From NCBI RefSeq assembly GCF_003111625.1, contig NZ_MZGS01000028.1, positions 180,213-244,212 on the forward strand: DNA of 64,000 nucleotides. The letters run 5' to 3'. How positions within the stretch are numbered: position 1 is the stretch's first letter; every line of letters begins with the position of its first letter. The notes under the pieces are model-generated. The model had not been told where the DNA came from, ran no database searches, and was given only the letters and a program-made list of their open reading frames with translations. Positions 9,108-18,686 of this stretch are shown in pieces. The translations under genes were made by a program, and so were the position numbers. This stretch comes from Methanobrevibacter thaueri (lineage in GTDB: Archaea > Methanobacteriota > Methanobacteria > Methanobacteriales > Methanobacteriaceae).

Positions 9108-10010
9108 TTATTTTAGTTTATTCATTAGCCCGCTCATTCTGGCATAATGGAACATGTACAACTGGACGTAACCCGCATTTTCTCCAAATTCCTCCATTCC
9201 AAATTCACGGACCTTGGGAACGCTGATGTCCTTTCCGTCAAAATACAGATGGGAAACTATGCGTTTAATCCATACGTCGCTTGGAAAGGCCTCTCTAAAA
9301 TTAAAACCATATAGCAATATGCAGTCTGCGACCTTCGGGCCCACTCCAGGCACTTCCATGATTGTCTCGAATGCCTCATCATAGCTCATGGAAAATATTT
9401 CCGACAGGTCCATTTCAAGTGTAAAAATCTCACTTGCCCTTCTCATGTATGGTGCTCTATATCCCACGCCGCAATTCTTGAGGTTATTGCAACACTTTGA
9501 AATATCTGAAACGCTTGACCTATTAAATTCCTCTTCCTCATCCAAGTATACTTTTGCTAGGTCACTGCTTTGAGGAAATGTATAGTAATTCTGATATCGA
9601 TTTCCCCATTTTTGTTTCATCTGGGAAATGGATTTTGTCCACCTCTTGATGGAATTGTTTGCAGAACAGATTGATGAAATGATGCACTCAAAGGGATCGG
9701 GCGCCAAAAATAGTCTCAATCCATTGCAGAATTTGGACATGTCCCTGAGCTCCTCATGGTCGTTTAAGTAGCTGTAAAACTTCTCCAGGTCATAATCCAA
9801 ATCGAAAATGTACTTGAGTTTGGAAACCGCCCTTTCGTCATCTGAATTGAAATCAATATAATCGCCTGATTGGCTGACGCTGAAAATGACAGGCTCGCCG
9901 TCTATCATTACAACATTTGAAAAAGAGTCCCCTTCCCGCTTCCAAGGGGGTTGTGAGGTCTGGCCTGCATTGATTGTAAGGTCCAGGTCAATTGGTGATT
10001 TGATTATCAT
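9108..10010 (-). CDS. 8-oxoguanine DNA glycosylase/AP lyase, OGG-like
   Basis: A 300-aa HhH-GPD base-excision repair enzyme. The helix-hairpin-helix [10 protein letters not shown] carries the Schiff-base lysine (Lys226), and the catalytic aspartate is Asp245 in FPSDVWIKR. The segments [14 protein letters not shown] and GYRAPYMR match eukaryotic OGG1 landmarks, so this belongs to the OGG1/OGG2 branch rather than AlkA or AGOG. The start overlaps the hisF stop by four bases, indicating translational coupling. Confidence 0.88.
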   Translation of the reverse strand: MIIKSPIDLDLTINAGQTSQPPWKREGDSFSNVVMIDGEPVIFSVSQSGDYIDFNSDDERAVSKLKYIFDLDYDLEKFYSYLNDHEELRDMSKFCNGLRLFLAPDPFECIISSICSANNSIKRWTKSISQMKQKWGNRYQNYYTFPQSSDLAKVYLDEEEEFNRSSVSDISKCCNNLKNCGVGYRAPYMRRASEIFTLEMDLSEIFSMSYDEAFETIMEVPGVGPKVADCILLYGFNFREAFPSDVWIKRIVSHLYFDGKDISVPKVREFGMEEFGENAGYVQLYMFHYARMSGLMNKLK

Positions 10011-10831
10011 AAGCGAACAGCCACATTGTTTTCTTTGAGATACTGCTTAACTGTGCCGATTGAATACTGATTGAAGTGGAATATGCTTGCCGCAAGGGCC
10101 GCTGAAACGTCAGTCTTTTCAAAGACCTCCAAAATGTGTTTAGGCTCTCCAACGCCTCCACTGGCTATCACCGGAATGTCGACCGCATCATTGATGGTCT
10201 TATTCAACTCGATGTCATATCCGTTCTGGGTTCCGTCACCGTCCATACTGGTCAGGAGTATCTCTCCGGCTCCGCGTTCCTGACATTCGATTGCCCATTG
10301 GATTGCATCGATTCCTGTGAACTCCCTTCCTCCGTAAATGCTAGTGTCAAACCAGCAGTATCCTTTATCGGTTTCTATGACAGTCTTGTCTTTAGCGTCA
10401 TCGGGATGGTCCACATATCTTCTTTTGGCGTCGATTCCGATTACGACAGCCTGTGATCCGACAACCTTTGAGGCCTCGGTCAATAGCTCCGGGTTCTTGA
10501 TTGCGGCGGTGTTTGTGGAACACTTGTCCGCACCGGCCTTAAGCATCTTGATGTAATCGTCAACCTTTCTTATTCCTCCGCCTACGCAAATCGGCATGAA
10601 AACGTTCTCAGTCAGCCTGTCAATTACATCGGCCATTGTGGCCCTTCTTTCATGAGAAGCTGTGATGTCGAGAACAACAACCTCATCAGCCCCTTCCTCA
10701 TAGTAGCGTGTTGCAAGGTCTACGGGATTTCCTGCATATTTGATTTGCTTAAACTCGACTCCTTTGACAACACGGCCTTCAGGAACTTGAAGGTCACAAT
10801 CAAGACATGGAATAATTCTCTTAGTTAACAT
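10007..10831 (-). CDS. hisF: imidazole glycerol phosphate synthase cyclase subunit
   Basis: HisF is a TIM-barrel cyclase that, with the HisH glutaminase, forms imidazole glycerol phosphate in histidine biosynthesis. The opening [13 protein letters not shown] with its catalytic aspartate and the [10 protein letters not shown] phosphate loop are diagnostic. ATG 10831 is preferred over the upstream TTG at 10840 and gives 274 aa. A roughly 20-residue insertion near the middle ([13 protein letters not shown]) makes it longer than bacterial HisF. HisH is not in the window. Confidence 0.95.
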   Translation of the reverse strand: MLTKRIIPCLDCDLQVPEGRVVKGVEFKQIKYAGNPVDLATRYYEEGADEVVVLDITASHERRATMADVIDRLTENVFMPICVGGGIRKVDDYIKMLKAGADKCSTNTAAIKNPELLTEASKVVGSQAVVIGIDAKRRYVDHPDDAKDKTVIETDKGYCWFDTSIYGGREFTGIDAIQWAIECQERGAGEILLTSMDGDGTQNGYDIELNKTINDAVDIPVIASGGVGEPKHILEVFEKTDVSAALAASIFHFNQYSIGTVKQYLKENNVAVRL

Positions 10832-10880
10832 AGTAATCAAAAATTTATAAAAAAAGTAGTGGATTGTTTATAAAATATCC

Positions 10881-11042
10881 TTAAGCAGAATATCTTAAAA
10901 CAAAACATAATATTGCTAAAATAATAGTAGCGACAATAACGTGCTCAGGTGAAAGTTTTGGACCTAAACTTTCTTCATCAAAGTATCTTACCAAACCTGC
11001 ACCGGTTTGAGGCATAGAAATTTTGTTATCTTTTTTAGCCAT
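10881..11042 (-). CDS. preprotein translocase Sec61 beta subunit
   Basis: A 53-aa protein read from ATG 11042 to TAA 10881. It has a hydrophilic N-terminus (ISMPQTGAGLVRYFDEE), a short SPEHVIVA linker and one C-terminal membrane helix (TIILAILCFVLRYSA). This is the standard layout of archaeal Sec61 beta (SecG analogue), the small subunit of the SecYEG protein-conducting channel. A GGAGATAACC ribosome binding site is well placed. It lies upstream of hisF on the same strand. Confidence 0.9.
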   Translation of the reverse strand: MAKKDNKISMPQTGAGLVRYFDEESLGPKLSPEHVIVATIILAILCFVLRYSA

Positions 11043-11114
11043 ATGGTTATCTCCTAAATATTTAATTCATAAAAAATAATTGAATATAATTATTTTTTTC
11101 ATCATATATAAAGT

Positions 11115-11582
11115 TTAAATTTTTTCCTTTTTAATAACCTTAATGTCACTTATTCTAGTGTCGGGGTACTGTCCGTTCTCATCCTTTTCAACGGCCTTTA
11201 CCATATCCCATACTGTCAATAGTGCAACGCTAACACCAGTTATAGCTTCCATTTCCACACCGGTTTTGCCCAATGTGTTGACGGAGCATTTTGCAATGAT
11301 CTCATCCTCTTTCACTTCAAAGTCAAGCTCAATTCCGGTCAATGCCAAAGGATGGCAGAGCGGTATCATTGAGGAAGTGTTTTTGACGGCCTGAATTCCT
11401 GCAATCTGGGCGGTGGTCAGGACATTTCCCTTTTTGATTTCCTCGTTTTGAATCAATTCGATGGTGTGTTTGTCCAAAAATATGCTTCCGCTTGCTATTG
11501 CTCTTCTTTTCTGGTCAGGCTTGGCGCCGACCTCAACCATGTGCACTCCACTGTCTGTTAAATGTGTAAACTCATCTGCCAT
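11115..11582 (-). CDS. moaC: cyclic pyranopterin monophosphate synthase
   Basis: MoaC completes the first stage of molybdenum (or tungsten) cofactor synthesis, making cyclic pyranopterin monophosphate together with MoaA. The conserved IPLCHPLALTGIELDF and GVEMEAITGVSVALLTVWDM blocks are intact. ATG 11582 (MADEFTHLT) is preferred to the GTG at 11597, giving 155 aa. It starts a few bases after the pus10 stop on the same strand. moeA lies elsewhere in the window (52003). Confidence 0.95.
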   Translation of the reverse strand: MADEFTHLTDSGVHMVEVGAKPDQKRRAIASGSIFLDKHTIELIQNEEIKKGNVLTTAQIAGIQAVKNTSSMIPLCHPLALTGIELDFEVKEDEIIAKCSVNTLGKTGVEMEAITGVSVALLTVWDMVKAVEKDENGQYPDTRISDIKVIKKEKI

Positions 11583-11586
11583 ATTA

Positions 11587-12792
11587 TCATTTCTCACTTA
11601 CTTCTATTACGTCCAATTGCTCGCAAATTGCATTAACGCCCAATATTTTACTTACGTTAGGCTGGCTTCTTCCTTCATCACCGGAAATCAGTTCCTTGAT
11701 GTAGAGTCCCCCTTCTGTCTTGATTTTCATGCTGAATGTATTATCGTCTATTATCTCATAGGACAAGTCAAGCACATGCTTAACACGAACCATGTCTGTT
11801 CGCCTTCTTAAAACCCTTAAAGGAGTTTGCTGTTGAATCTCATCAAGTTCCAATAGTTCCTTCAGTTTGTCTTCATCAAATGCCTCGTCACATTTGACGA
11901 TTGCATTGTAAACCTTATAAGTGTCTGGAGAGGATTGCTTGATTTCCGCCTTTCTTGGCCTTTCGCAAAGCTTCAATCCATGATAAGCGGTTTTGCCCTC
12001 ATTGATTTCATTGATTTTCTCCTCTATCTCGGCCAAGTCAAGGTTTCTTATTCTCGGTTCCTTGATTTCAAGGACAAAGGGTCTTCCTGAACCCAGCATC
12101 AGCACATCGATGTCCTCCCTTCCGGCGCCGTGGAATTTTGCTTCGCGTCCCTTGGTGAGCTTTAAGAAATGCTCGGATATCAGCTCCTCAACGGACTCAG
12201 GATATTGCTTTCCTGTGAAGTTGCATTCCTCACAGCCTCTTCCCTTACATTTGGTGCATGGCCATTTGGTTTGAGGAATTCCACGTTTATACTTGTTGTA
12301 CTTTCCTTCGATGTATAATGGGTTGATTTGAATCTTGACCTTAGGCTCGCCGACCAAGTCTATATTGAACACGATGTCCTGCCTTTCGAATTCGGCATCC
12401 TTATCGTATTTTTCCCAAATTCCAAGGCCGATTAACCTGTTGACTTCCTTCTTAAGTGTTTCAACACTTAAATTGAATTTTTCGGACAGCTCCTCGTCAC
12501 GTTTCTGAATGTCCTTTGGAATTTGTGAGCCAACTAAAAACGTATCGAATTCAACACCCAACTGGTTGATTTTAGCATCAATCTTATCATACAGGTCATC
12601 ATCCAACTTATTGAATATATTGTCACATATCACACAGTCAACATCGTCCAGATTGATGTCCAATTCCTCACAGACCTTGTCTGCCCTTTCAATGTTGTTG
12701 GTGCCTTCGATTGTCTTTGACAGCTTACGTCCAAGGCAATGCTTGCAGATCTTGCCGTCGGTTTCCTTTAAAATATCGCTAGCTAACTTCAT
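11587..12792 (-). CDS. pus10: tRNA pseudouridine synthase Pus10
   Basis: Archaeal Pus10 makes pseudouridine 54 and 55 in the T-loop of tRNA. The 401-aa protein has an N-terminal zinc-binding part (CKHCLGRKL, CVICDNIF) and a second cysteine cluster (CTKCKGRGCEECNFTG), followed by the catalytic domain with GREDIDVLMLGSGRPFV containing the active-site aspartate. The C-terminal GGLYIKELISGDEGR block is typical. It begins one base after ffh ends, so the genes are probably cotranscribed. Confidence 0.93.
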   Translation of the reverse strand: MKLASDILKETDGKICKHCLGRKLSKTIEGTNNIERADKVCEELDINLDDVDCVICDNIFNKLDDDLYDKIDAKINQLGVEFDTFLVGSQIPKDIQKRDEELSEKFNLSVETLKKEVNRLIGLGIWEKYDKDAEFERQDIVFNIDLVGEPKVKIQINPLYIEGKYNKYKRGIPQTKWPCTKCKGRGCEECNFTGKQYPESVEELISEHFLKLTKGREAKFHGAGREDIDVLMLGSGRPFVLEIKEPRIRNLDLAEIEEKINEINEGKTAYHGLKLCERPRKAEIKQSSPDTYKVYNAIVKCDEAFDEDKLKELLELDEIQQQTPLRVLRRRTDMVRVKHVLDLSYEIIDDNTFSMKIKTEGGLYIKELISGDEGRSQPNVSKILGVNAICEQLDVIEVSEK

Positions 12793-12793
12793 A

Positions 12794-14137
12794 TTATCTG
12801 TTCATGAATTGTCCCATCATACGGTTCATGGCTCCGCCTCCAAGACGGCCGCTACGTTTTCCAAGTCCTTTCATTGTCTTTTTGGTGTTGTTGTAGTATT
12901 TCAATAGCTCCTTAACGTCGCTTTCATCAACACCGGATCCTCTAGCGATTCTCTGGATTCTGGACTGCTTTATGATTTTAGGGTTTAGCATTTCCTCTTC
13001 TGTCATTGATGACATCATTATCTTGTATGAGTCGATCTTGTCCTCTGTCATCTTAGAGGCTTCCTTGGAAATCTTGTTTCCCATTCCTGGAATCATGTTC
13101 AGGACCTGCTGCATCGGACCCATACTGTTCATCATCTCAAACTGGTTTTTCATGTCCATCAGTGTGAACTTACCTGTAAGCATGTTGTTCATGGTCTTTT
13201 CGGCTATGTCCTCGTCGATGTTCTCTTCAGCCTTCTCGATCAATGACTTGATGTCGCCCATACCGAGCAGCCTTGAGATGAATCTTTCAGGGTCGAATAT
13301 CTCAAAGTCATCCACCCTTTCACCGGTACCGATGAACTTGATTGGAGCACCTGTTTCGGCAACTGCAGACATTGCGCCCCCACCTTTTGCTGAACCGTCA
13401 AGCTTGGTGATTATGATTGAACCGATGTCTGTTGCCTGTGAAAATGCCTTTGCCTGTTCACCGGCTTGCTGACCGATTGTACCGTCGATTACGAGAATGG
13501 CCTCGTTCGGATTGATGATGTTATCCAATTCATCCATCTCTGCAATGAGGTCTGCCTCTTCCTTGTGTCTTCCTGCAGTATCGAAAATGATGACCTTACG
13601 GTTTTTGAATTCCTGCAAACCTTTTTTCGCCAAATCAAGGGCATCCTTGTTGTTTGGATCCCCATATAAAGGCACGTCCATCTCTTCGGTCAATTGCCTT
13701 AACTGCTCATATGCCGCAGGCCTCCATGTGTCTGTACATACGACAGCAGGATTGAAACCCTTTTTCTGCAGATATCTGCACAACTTACCGATTGTGGTTG
13801 TCTTACCGGAACCCTGAAGACCTAAAAAGAGTATCTTGTAAGGCCTTTCATTGATTTCGAGGGTTGCGGCCTCGCTTCCTAAAAGGTTCACCATCTCCTC
13901 ATAGATAATGGTTATTACGTGTTCCCTTGGAGTGATACCCTTTGGAGGTTCCTCCTCAAGAGCACGGGATTCTATTTTTTTTGATAAATCTAAAACTAAT
14001 TTAATATTGACGTCAGATTGAATTAATGCACGTTGTATATCCTTTACAACTTCTTTTATTGTTTTTTTATCGATTACTGACATCCCTACTAATTTTTTCA
14101 TAGTATTAGTAAGATTTTCTCCTAAATTTCCGAGCAT
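12794..14137 (-). CDS. ffh: signal recognition particle GTPase SRP54
   Basis: SRP54 binds signal sequences and SRP RNA and delivers ribosomes to the Sec channel. It has the N domain, then the G domain with [14 protein letters not shown] and the DTAGRHKEE loop, a [10 protein letters not shown] motif, and a methionine-rich M domain at the C-terminus. ATG 14137 behind GTGATTATT is the preferred start (447 aa). It is the first gene of an ffh-pus10-moaC run. Confidence 0.97.
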   Translation of the reverse strand: MLGNLGENLTNTMKKLVGMSVIDKKTIKEVVKDIQRALIQSDVNIKLVLDLSKKIESRALEEEPPKGITPREHVITIIYEEMVNLLGSEAATLEINERPYKILFLGLQGSGKTTTIGKLCRYLQKKGFNPAVVCTDTWRPAAYEQLRQLTEEMDVPLYGDPNNKDALDLAKKGLQEFKNRKVIIFDTAGRHKEEADLIAEMDELDNIINPNEAILVIDGTIGQQAGEQAKAFSQATDIGSIIITKLDGSAKGGGAMSAVAETGAPIKFIGTGERVDDFEIFDPERFISRLLGMGDIKSLIEKAEENIDEDIAEKTMNNMLTGKFTLMDMKNQFEMMNSMGPMQQVLNMIPGMGNKISKEASKMTEDKIDSYKIMMSSMTEEEMLNPKIIKQSRIQRIARGSGVDESDVKELLKYYNNTKKTMKGLGKRSGRLGGGAMNRMMGQFMNR

Positions 14138-14222
14138 AATAATCACTTGTAATAATAAATTATTAATTATATTAAAATATATTTATATTTATTAAGTGTT
14201 TAATAATTTTTGTGTGAGTACT

Positions 14223-14792
14223 ATGTTAGAAGAAGTAATAAAATCATTAGAAGCGTCCCCAATTGTTAAAAAAGGAGATTACAACTACTTTGTAAATCCT
14301 ATAAGTGATGGAGTTCCTGCAATGGACCCATTGCTCCTTAGGGAACTGGCACTTGCCGTTCACAAGTATGCAGATTTAAACATTGATAAAATCGTGGCCG
14401 TTGAAGCTATGGGAATACACCTTGCAACCGCACTGTCCCTTGCAACCGACATCCCATTTGTTGTAATCCGTAAAAGACAATACGGACTTCCAGGAGAAAC
14501 AGAAGTCTATCAGAAAACCGGTTACGGCTCATCAAACCTCTATGTAAATGACCTGCATGAGGGCGAAAAAATCTTACTCATTGACGATGTCGTAAGTACC
14601 GGAGGAACATTGGTGGCCCTCATCAAAACCCTGGAAGACATGGGATTGGACTTAAAATCCGTAGTTGCCATCATCGACAAGGGCGACGGTAAGAAAATAG
14701 TCAAAAAGGAAACCGGAGTGGACGTGTTGTCCATCGTCAAACTGGATGTCATTGACGGCAAGGTAGTTATCGAAAGCACAATCGAAGATTAA
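14223..14792 (+). CDS. hpt: purine phosphoribosyltransferase, archaeal Hpt/Apt type
   Basis: A type I phosphoribosyltransferase that salvages purine bases (hypoxanthine/guanine in the characterised methanogen enzymes) with PRPP. The PRPP-binding loop [13 protein letters not shown] and the EAMGIHLA substrate segment are present. The frame extends back to 14196, but ATG 14223 behind GTGAG at 14213-14217 is the better start (189 aa). Adenine specificity cannot be excluded. It precedes dph2 by one base. Confidence 0.88.
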   Translation: MLEEVIKSLEASPIVKKGDYNYFVNPISDGVPAMDPLLLRELALAVHKYADLNIDKIVAVEAMGIHLATALSLATDIPFVVIRKRQYGLPGETEVYQKTGYGSSNLYVNDLHEGEKILLIDDVVSTGGTLVALIKTLEDMGLDLKSVVAIIDKGDGKKIVKKETGVDVLSIVKLDVIDGKVVIESTIED

Positions 14793-14793
14793 A

Positions 14794-15798
14794 ATGTCAA
14801 TGTACGATATGGATTTGGATAAGGTAATCCGTAAAATCAATTCAATCGATGCAAAGAGCGTAGGGCTGCAGTTTCCGGAAGGCCTGAAAATGCAGGCAAC
14901 AAAAATAGCCCGAAAGATTGAAGAGGAGACTGGCGCCATCGTAATCATTTCAGGCGACCCCTGCTTTGGAGCCTGTGACGTCAGCGACTGGAAAATGAAA
15001 GGGTCAGTCGACCTGATTGTTCATTACGGACACACACCGCTTCCCCTCAAGTATGAGGTTCCGACATTGTTCATCGAGGCATTTTCAAAGATTGACATTA
15101 AAAAAGACCTTGAGAAAAGTCTGGAGTATCTGAAAGGATACTCAAGAATTGGGCTCGTCACCACAACACAGCACTTGCACTTACTAAACGAAACCAGAGA
15201 CTTCCTTGAGGACAATGGAAAGGAAGTTATTCTCGGTTCATCCCCATCAACCCGAAAGGGCCAGGTATTGGGCTGCAACTTCTCATCAATCAAGGACCTT
15301 GAGGTGGATGTCATACTATTCATCGGCAGCGGAAACTTCCACCCGTTGGGAATCAAGCTGTTCTCGAATGCAAAGGTGCTTGCCCTTGATCCTTACAATT
15401 CAGAAATCAGAAGCATGGATGAGTTTGCAGACAGGATACTCAGAATACGCTTCGCAAGAATAACAAAGGCGAGAAGCGCAAAAAAATGGGGCATATTGGT
15501 ATCCTCCAAGGAGGGGCAATACCGCATGATGCTTGCAAAGGAAATCAAGAAAACACTTGAAGACGCGAAAATGGAAAGCTACATTATTTTGGTGGACAAC
15601 GTGACTCCAGACGCTCTGCTGCCATACATGGAACTGGACGCATTTGTTGTCAGCGCCTGTCCAAGAATAGCTATTGACGATTCACAGATGTACAAAAAGC
15701 CATTGCTAACACCACAGGAATTGGAAATAGTCTTAAACAAAAGGGAATGGGAAAATTACCAGTTGGATGAAATTCTGTTCCATGAAAGATATCAGTGA
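14794..15798 (+). CDS. dph2: diphthamide biosynthesis enzyme Dph2
   Basis: Archaeal Dph2 is a radical-SAM-like [4Fe-4S] enzyme that transfers a 3-amino-3-carboxypropyl group to a histidine of elongation factor 2, the first step of diphthamide synthesis. Its three cluster cysteines lie in three domains, as expected: [20 protein letters not shown] and [10 protein letters not shown]. The 334-aa length is normal. It sits directly after the phosphoribosyltransferase gene. Confidence 0.93.
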   Translation: MSMYDMDLDKVIRKINSIDAKSVGLQFPEGLKMQATKIARKIEEETGAIVIISGDPCFGACDVSDWKMKGSVDLIVHYGHTPLPLKYEVPTLFIEAFSKIDIKKDLEKSLEYLKGYSRIGLVTTTQHLHLLNETRDFLEDNGKEVILGSSPSTRKGQVLGCNFSSIKDLEVDVILFIGSGNFHPLGIKLFSNAKVLALDPYNSEIRSMDEFADRILRIRFARITKARSAKKWGILVSSKEGQYRMMLAKEIKKTLEDAKMESYIILVDNVTPDALLPYMELDAFVVSACPRIAIDDSQMYKKPLLTPQELEIVLNKREWENYQLDEILFHERYQ

Positions 15799-15839
15799 TT
15801 GAAAACCTTTCAATTCCCCATTGCAAAATCATCGCCCTT

Positions 15840-15913
15840 AAAATATGAATACTTTTAAATATAAACATCAATAAAATTATAATATTAAAGAAATTTTGAT
15901 ATTTTTGGTGATT
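15840..15913 (+). promoter_or_regulatory. promoter and ribosome binding site of csl4
   Basis: A TATA-like box (TTTTAAATATA, about 15853-15863) with an upstream purine-rich BRE-like segment lies about 55 bases before the csl4 start. GGTGAT at 15907-15912 is the ribosome binding site. Confidence 0.5.
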
Positions 15914-15918
15914 TTAAT

Positions 15919-16488
15919 ATGAGTATAGAAGACGAAAAAATTGTAATGCCTGGAGATAAAATAGGAATAATCGAACAGTATCTGCCAGGAGACGGTACTT
16001 TTGATGATAATGGTGACATTAAGTCAGCAGTACTTGGTAATGTTAAAATTAATCAAAAAAAGAAGGTCATTTCTGTTGTGTCAGATGCTAAACCTGCTCT
16101 TTTGAAAGTGGGAGATATTGTTTACGGTCAGATTACCGATATCAAACCTCAAAGGGCTAACGTTAAAATCGACTGTATGAAAGATAATGGAAGACCATTG
16201 GCTCTACCTTACATGGGAGCTATCCACATTTCACAAGCCAAAAAGGATTATTTGGAAAAATTATCTGATGCCTTTAGAATTGGAGACATTGTCCAAGCCA
16301 AAGTGGTTAAAATAACCGGGGACAATGTTGATTTAGGAACTGTTGATGAAGACTGTGGAGTCCTAAAGGCAATGTGCACCCGTTGTAGAGATTACATGCA
16401 CACTACACAAAAAGAAAATGAGCTTCAGTGCAATACTTGTAACAAAAAAGAAAGACGTAAAGTCTCTAAAAACTATGTTAATGATTAA
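15919..16488 (+). CDS. csl4: exosome RNA-binding subunit Csl4
   Basis: Csl4 caps the archaeal exosome and helps recruit RNA and the DnaG accessory subunit. The 189-aa protein has the N-terminal Csl4 domain (MPGDKIGIIEQYLPGDG), a central S1 RNA-binding domain at about residues 65-150, and a C-terminal zinc ribbon with CTRC and CNTC. It heads a short operon with rpoL. Confidence 0.93.
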   Translation: MSIEDEKIVMPGDKIGIIEQYLPGDGTFDDNGDIKSAVLGNVKINQKKKVISVVSDAKPALLKVGDIVYGQITDIKPQRANVKIDCMKDNGRPLALPYMGAIHISQAKKDYLEKLSDAFRIGDIVQAKVVKITGDNVDLGTVDEDCGVLKAMCTRCRDYMHTTQKENELQCNTCNKKERRKVSKNYVND

Positions 16489-16502
16489 TTAAGGTTGATA
16501 AA

Positions 16503-16781
16503 ATGGAAAATTTTGAAATTGTTGAGGATAAAACTTTAGAACTCACCTTTATTGTAAAAGATGAAAGTCACGGAGTATGTAATGCCTTAAGACACATCTT
16601 AATGCAAGACCCTGATGTTGAATACGCTGTTTACAATATCGATCACCCTCTTACCGGAAAGCCAGAGATGACTATCAAGACCAAAAGAGGAAAAAGACCA
16701 AGAAAAGTATTGAAAAAGGCAGCAGAAGAATTACAAAAAGAAAGTGCAGAGTTCAAAAAACTTATCGATGAAGCTTTATAG
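16503..16781 (+). CDS. rpoL: DNA-directed RNA polymerase subunit L (Rpo11)
   Basis: A 92-aa subunit that dimerises with subunit D to form the alpha-like assembly platform of archaeal RNA polymerase. The LRHILMQDPDVEYAVYNIDHP segment matches the conserved alpha/Rpb11 motif, and the C-terminus is basic and helical. It lies 14 bases after csl4 behind a GGTTGAT ribosome binding site. A weak hairpin (TGAAGC/GCTTCA) overlaps its stop and precedes a T-run. Confidence 0.95.
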   Translation: MENFEIVEDKTLELTFIVKDESHGVCNALRHILMQDPDVEYAVYNIDHPLTGKPEMTIKTKRGKRPRKVLKKAAEELQKESAEFKKLIDEAL

Positions 16782-16808
16782 CTTCAATTTTTATTTTTAA
16801 GTGATTTA

Positions 16809-17225
16809 ATGGCGTATCATAAAATTCCCTCACTGACAGCCGACATATTTATTTTTGATGAGGATTTCAACTTCATTCTGATTAAAAGGAAAAACGATCC
16901 TTACAAAGATTATTGGGCGCTGCCTGGAGGGTTTGTTGAATACGGTGAAAGTGTAGAAAACGCAGCAATACGAGAAGCAAAAGAAGAAACCAGCATTGAT
17001 GTTGAACTAATTGATTTGGTCAATGTCTACTCAAAACCTGATAGAGATCCACGAGGACACACTGTAACTGTTGCATATACTGCCAAAGGTGATTTAAGTA
17101 ATGGAAAAGCAGATGATGATGCAAAAGATATTGGTATTTTCAATGTCAGTGAACTTGATGAAATACCTCTAGCTTTTGACCATGCTGAAATAATAAGGGA
17201 TTGCCTTGATAAGGCCAAAAAATAG
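16809..17225 (+). CDS. NUDIX hydrolase, ADP-ribose pyrophosphatase-like
   Basis: A 138-aa NUDIX protein with the box GGFVEYGESVENAAIREAKE followed by ETS, so the canonical REUxEExGU ends in S-I instead of G-U. The remaining catalytic residues are present. The DPYKDYWALPGGFVEYGE entry is typical of ADP-ribose or sugar-nucleotide pyrophosphatases. Start ATG 16809 follows AAGTGATTTA. It lies in a transcription-gene neighbourhood but no functional link is evident. Confidence 0.82.
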   Translation: MAYHKIPSLTADIFIFDEDFNFILIKRKNDPYKDYWALPGGFVEYGESVENAAIREAKEETSIDVELIDLVNVYSKPDRDPRGHTVTVAYTAKGDLSNGKADDDAKDIGIFNVSELDEIPLAFDHAEIIRDCLDKAKK

Positions 17226-17297
17226 GCTTTTAAAGTATATATTTAAATAACTTGAAAAGAAAATTATTGATTAATAATGATTAAGGAGAAGAGTTAA

Positions 17298-17615
17298 ATG
17301 GAATTTTGTCCCAAATGTGGAGCAATGATGCTTCCGGTCGAAGGTGTTTTAACATGCAATACCTGCGGATATTCAGACAAGGCGGGTAATACCGAAGAGT
17401 ATGAAGGAATTACCATCGGAGAACATGAATCTGAAGAAACCGTTAAAATGCTTGGTGAAGACATAGAAATGCGCTCAACTGTCAAAGAGGTTTGTCCTGA
17501 ATGCGGACACGATGAAGCTTACTATGAATTAAAACAAACCCGTAGTGGTGATGAAGCCCCTACCCGTTTTTTCGAATGTGCAAAATGCAAACATAAATGG
17601 AGAGCATACGACTAA
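17298..17615 (+). CDS. tfs: transcription factor S
   Basis: TFS stimulates RNA cleavage by stalled archaeal RNA polymerase, as TFIIS does. The N-terminal zinc ribbon uses Cys4, Cys7, Cys20 and Cys23. The C-terminal ribbon uses Cys66, Cys69, Cys94 and Cys97. The catalytic acidic pair is Asp85-Glu86 in RSGDEAPT. The length of 105 aa is typical. It starts behind an AAGGAGAAG ribosome binding site and precedes a membrane-protein gene by 12 bases. Confidence 0.95.
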   Translation: MEFCPKCGAMMLPVEGVLTCNTCGYSDKAGNTEEYEGITIGEHESEETVKMLGEDIEMRSTVKEVCPECGHDEAYYELKQTRSGDEAPTRFFECAKCKHKWRAYD

Positions 17616-17627
17616 GAAGGTTTTCAT

Positions 17628-18590
17628 ATGAAGGATTCTAAAGAAAAAGAGCATAGGATTTCTAATTTGAAAAACATGATTAGCAATATCAAGGAAGACG
17701 ATCCACAATCTTTCGAAGGTATTGAAGAGGATAGTGAGTTAATAGACTATCTGAATGAGGAACAATCTGAATTCGAGGAATTAGAAATTGACGATGAATT
17801 CATTTACCGTCCTGGTGATGAAGACAGCGATGCCGTTAATTTAGAAGAAGACCAAATTGATGAAGACTTTATAATCAAGGCTCCAAAAACCGAAGATGCC
17901 GAAGAGGGCAGCGTCATTCATGAAGTTGACGAGTTCGGCGATGACCTGGTTGGAGAGATAAGTGAAAACTTCGATAATGTCATAAATGCAAAAATAGGAG
18001 GAAAACCGATTTTAGCCATTGCAAGTGCTATTTTGGGTGTAGCCTTCCTTATAATCTCAGTATTCATATTCCAGTCACGCAGTGACAGAGTAATTGATAA
18101 TGTAGTAGCTGGAGAAACCAGCTTTATGTTCATCATATTCCTTGTCATAGGATTCCTGCTGTTATTCTACGGAGCATACAAACTGTTGAATCTGGACAAT
18201 CCTTTTGAGAAGATTACCAGCAACATAGACAATATTGAAAAAGATGACAAGGACGACGATGAAAACACCAAAACTGAAAAACCATCCCCGAAAGTTATAC
18301 CGAAAAGTGAAATTCCATTAGACAAAGAATCCTACAAGATAGGAGAATTTGATTTGGATGAACTGAAATCTTCACTTAAAAAACCAACTGATTCTAAAAA
18401 CAAACCTAAACAAAAAGAGGATATTCCACATGCAAAAGGAAAATCTCCTAAGAAAAAAGAGTTAACCGCTGAAGAAATTGAATATGAACAGGTTAAACTA
18501 GATACAGAATCAATTGATGACATTTTTGCTGAAGTTGAAGATTTAGATGATTTAGAAATTATTTCCATCGATTCAGAAAAAGACGAATAG
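17628..18590 (+). CDS. acidic membrane protein of unknown function
   Basis: A 320-aa protein with a long acidic N-terminal region (about 120 residues, many Asp/Glu), two membrane helices at about residues 126-147 and 164-187, and an acidic/lysine-rich cytoplasmic-type tail. No known domain is recognised. It starts 12 bases after TFS, behind GAAGGT, so the two may be cotranscribed. No catalytic motif is visible and no function is proposed. Confidence 0.75.
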   Translation: MKDSKEKEHRISNLKNMISNIKEDDPQSFEGIEEDSELIDYLNEEQSEFEELEIDDEFIYRPGDEDSDAVNLEEDQIDEDFIIKAPKTEDAEEGSVIHEVDEFGDDLVGEISENFDNVINAKIGGKPILAIASAILGVAFLIISVFIFQSRSDRVIDNVVAGETSFMFIIFLVIGFLLLFYGAYKLLNLDNPFEKITSNIDNIEKDDKDDDENTKTEKPSPKVIPKSEIPLDKESYKIGEFDLDELKSSLKKPTDSKNKPKQKEDIPHAKGKSPKKKELTAEEIEYEQVKLDTESIDDIFAEVEDLDDLEIISIDSEKDE

Positions 18591-18611
18591 AATAATATTT
18601 TTTAGTTTAAT

Positions 18612-18685
18612 GGGCCTGTGGTCTAGTCAGGAATGACGTAGGACTTCGGATCCTGAGGTCGGGGGTTCAAATCCCTCCAGGTCCG
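18612..18685 (+). tRNA. tRNA-Arg (anticodon TCG)
   Basis: A full cloverleaf can be drawn: acceptor stem GGGCCTG with CAGGTCC (one G-T pair), a D-arm with GTC/GAC, an anticodon stem TAGGA/TCCTG with loop CTTCGGA, and a T-arm with loop TTCAAAT. The anticodon TCG reads CGA (arginine). The discriminator is G and CCA is not encoded. There is no intron. Confidence 0.95.
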
Positions 18686-18686
18686 C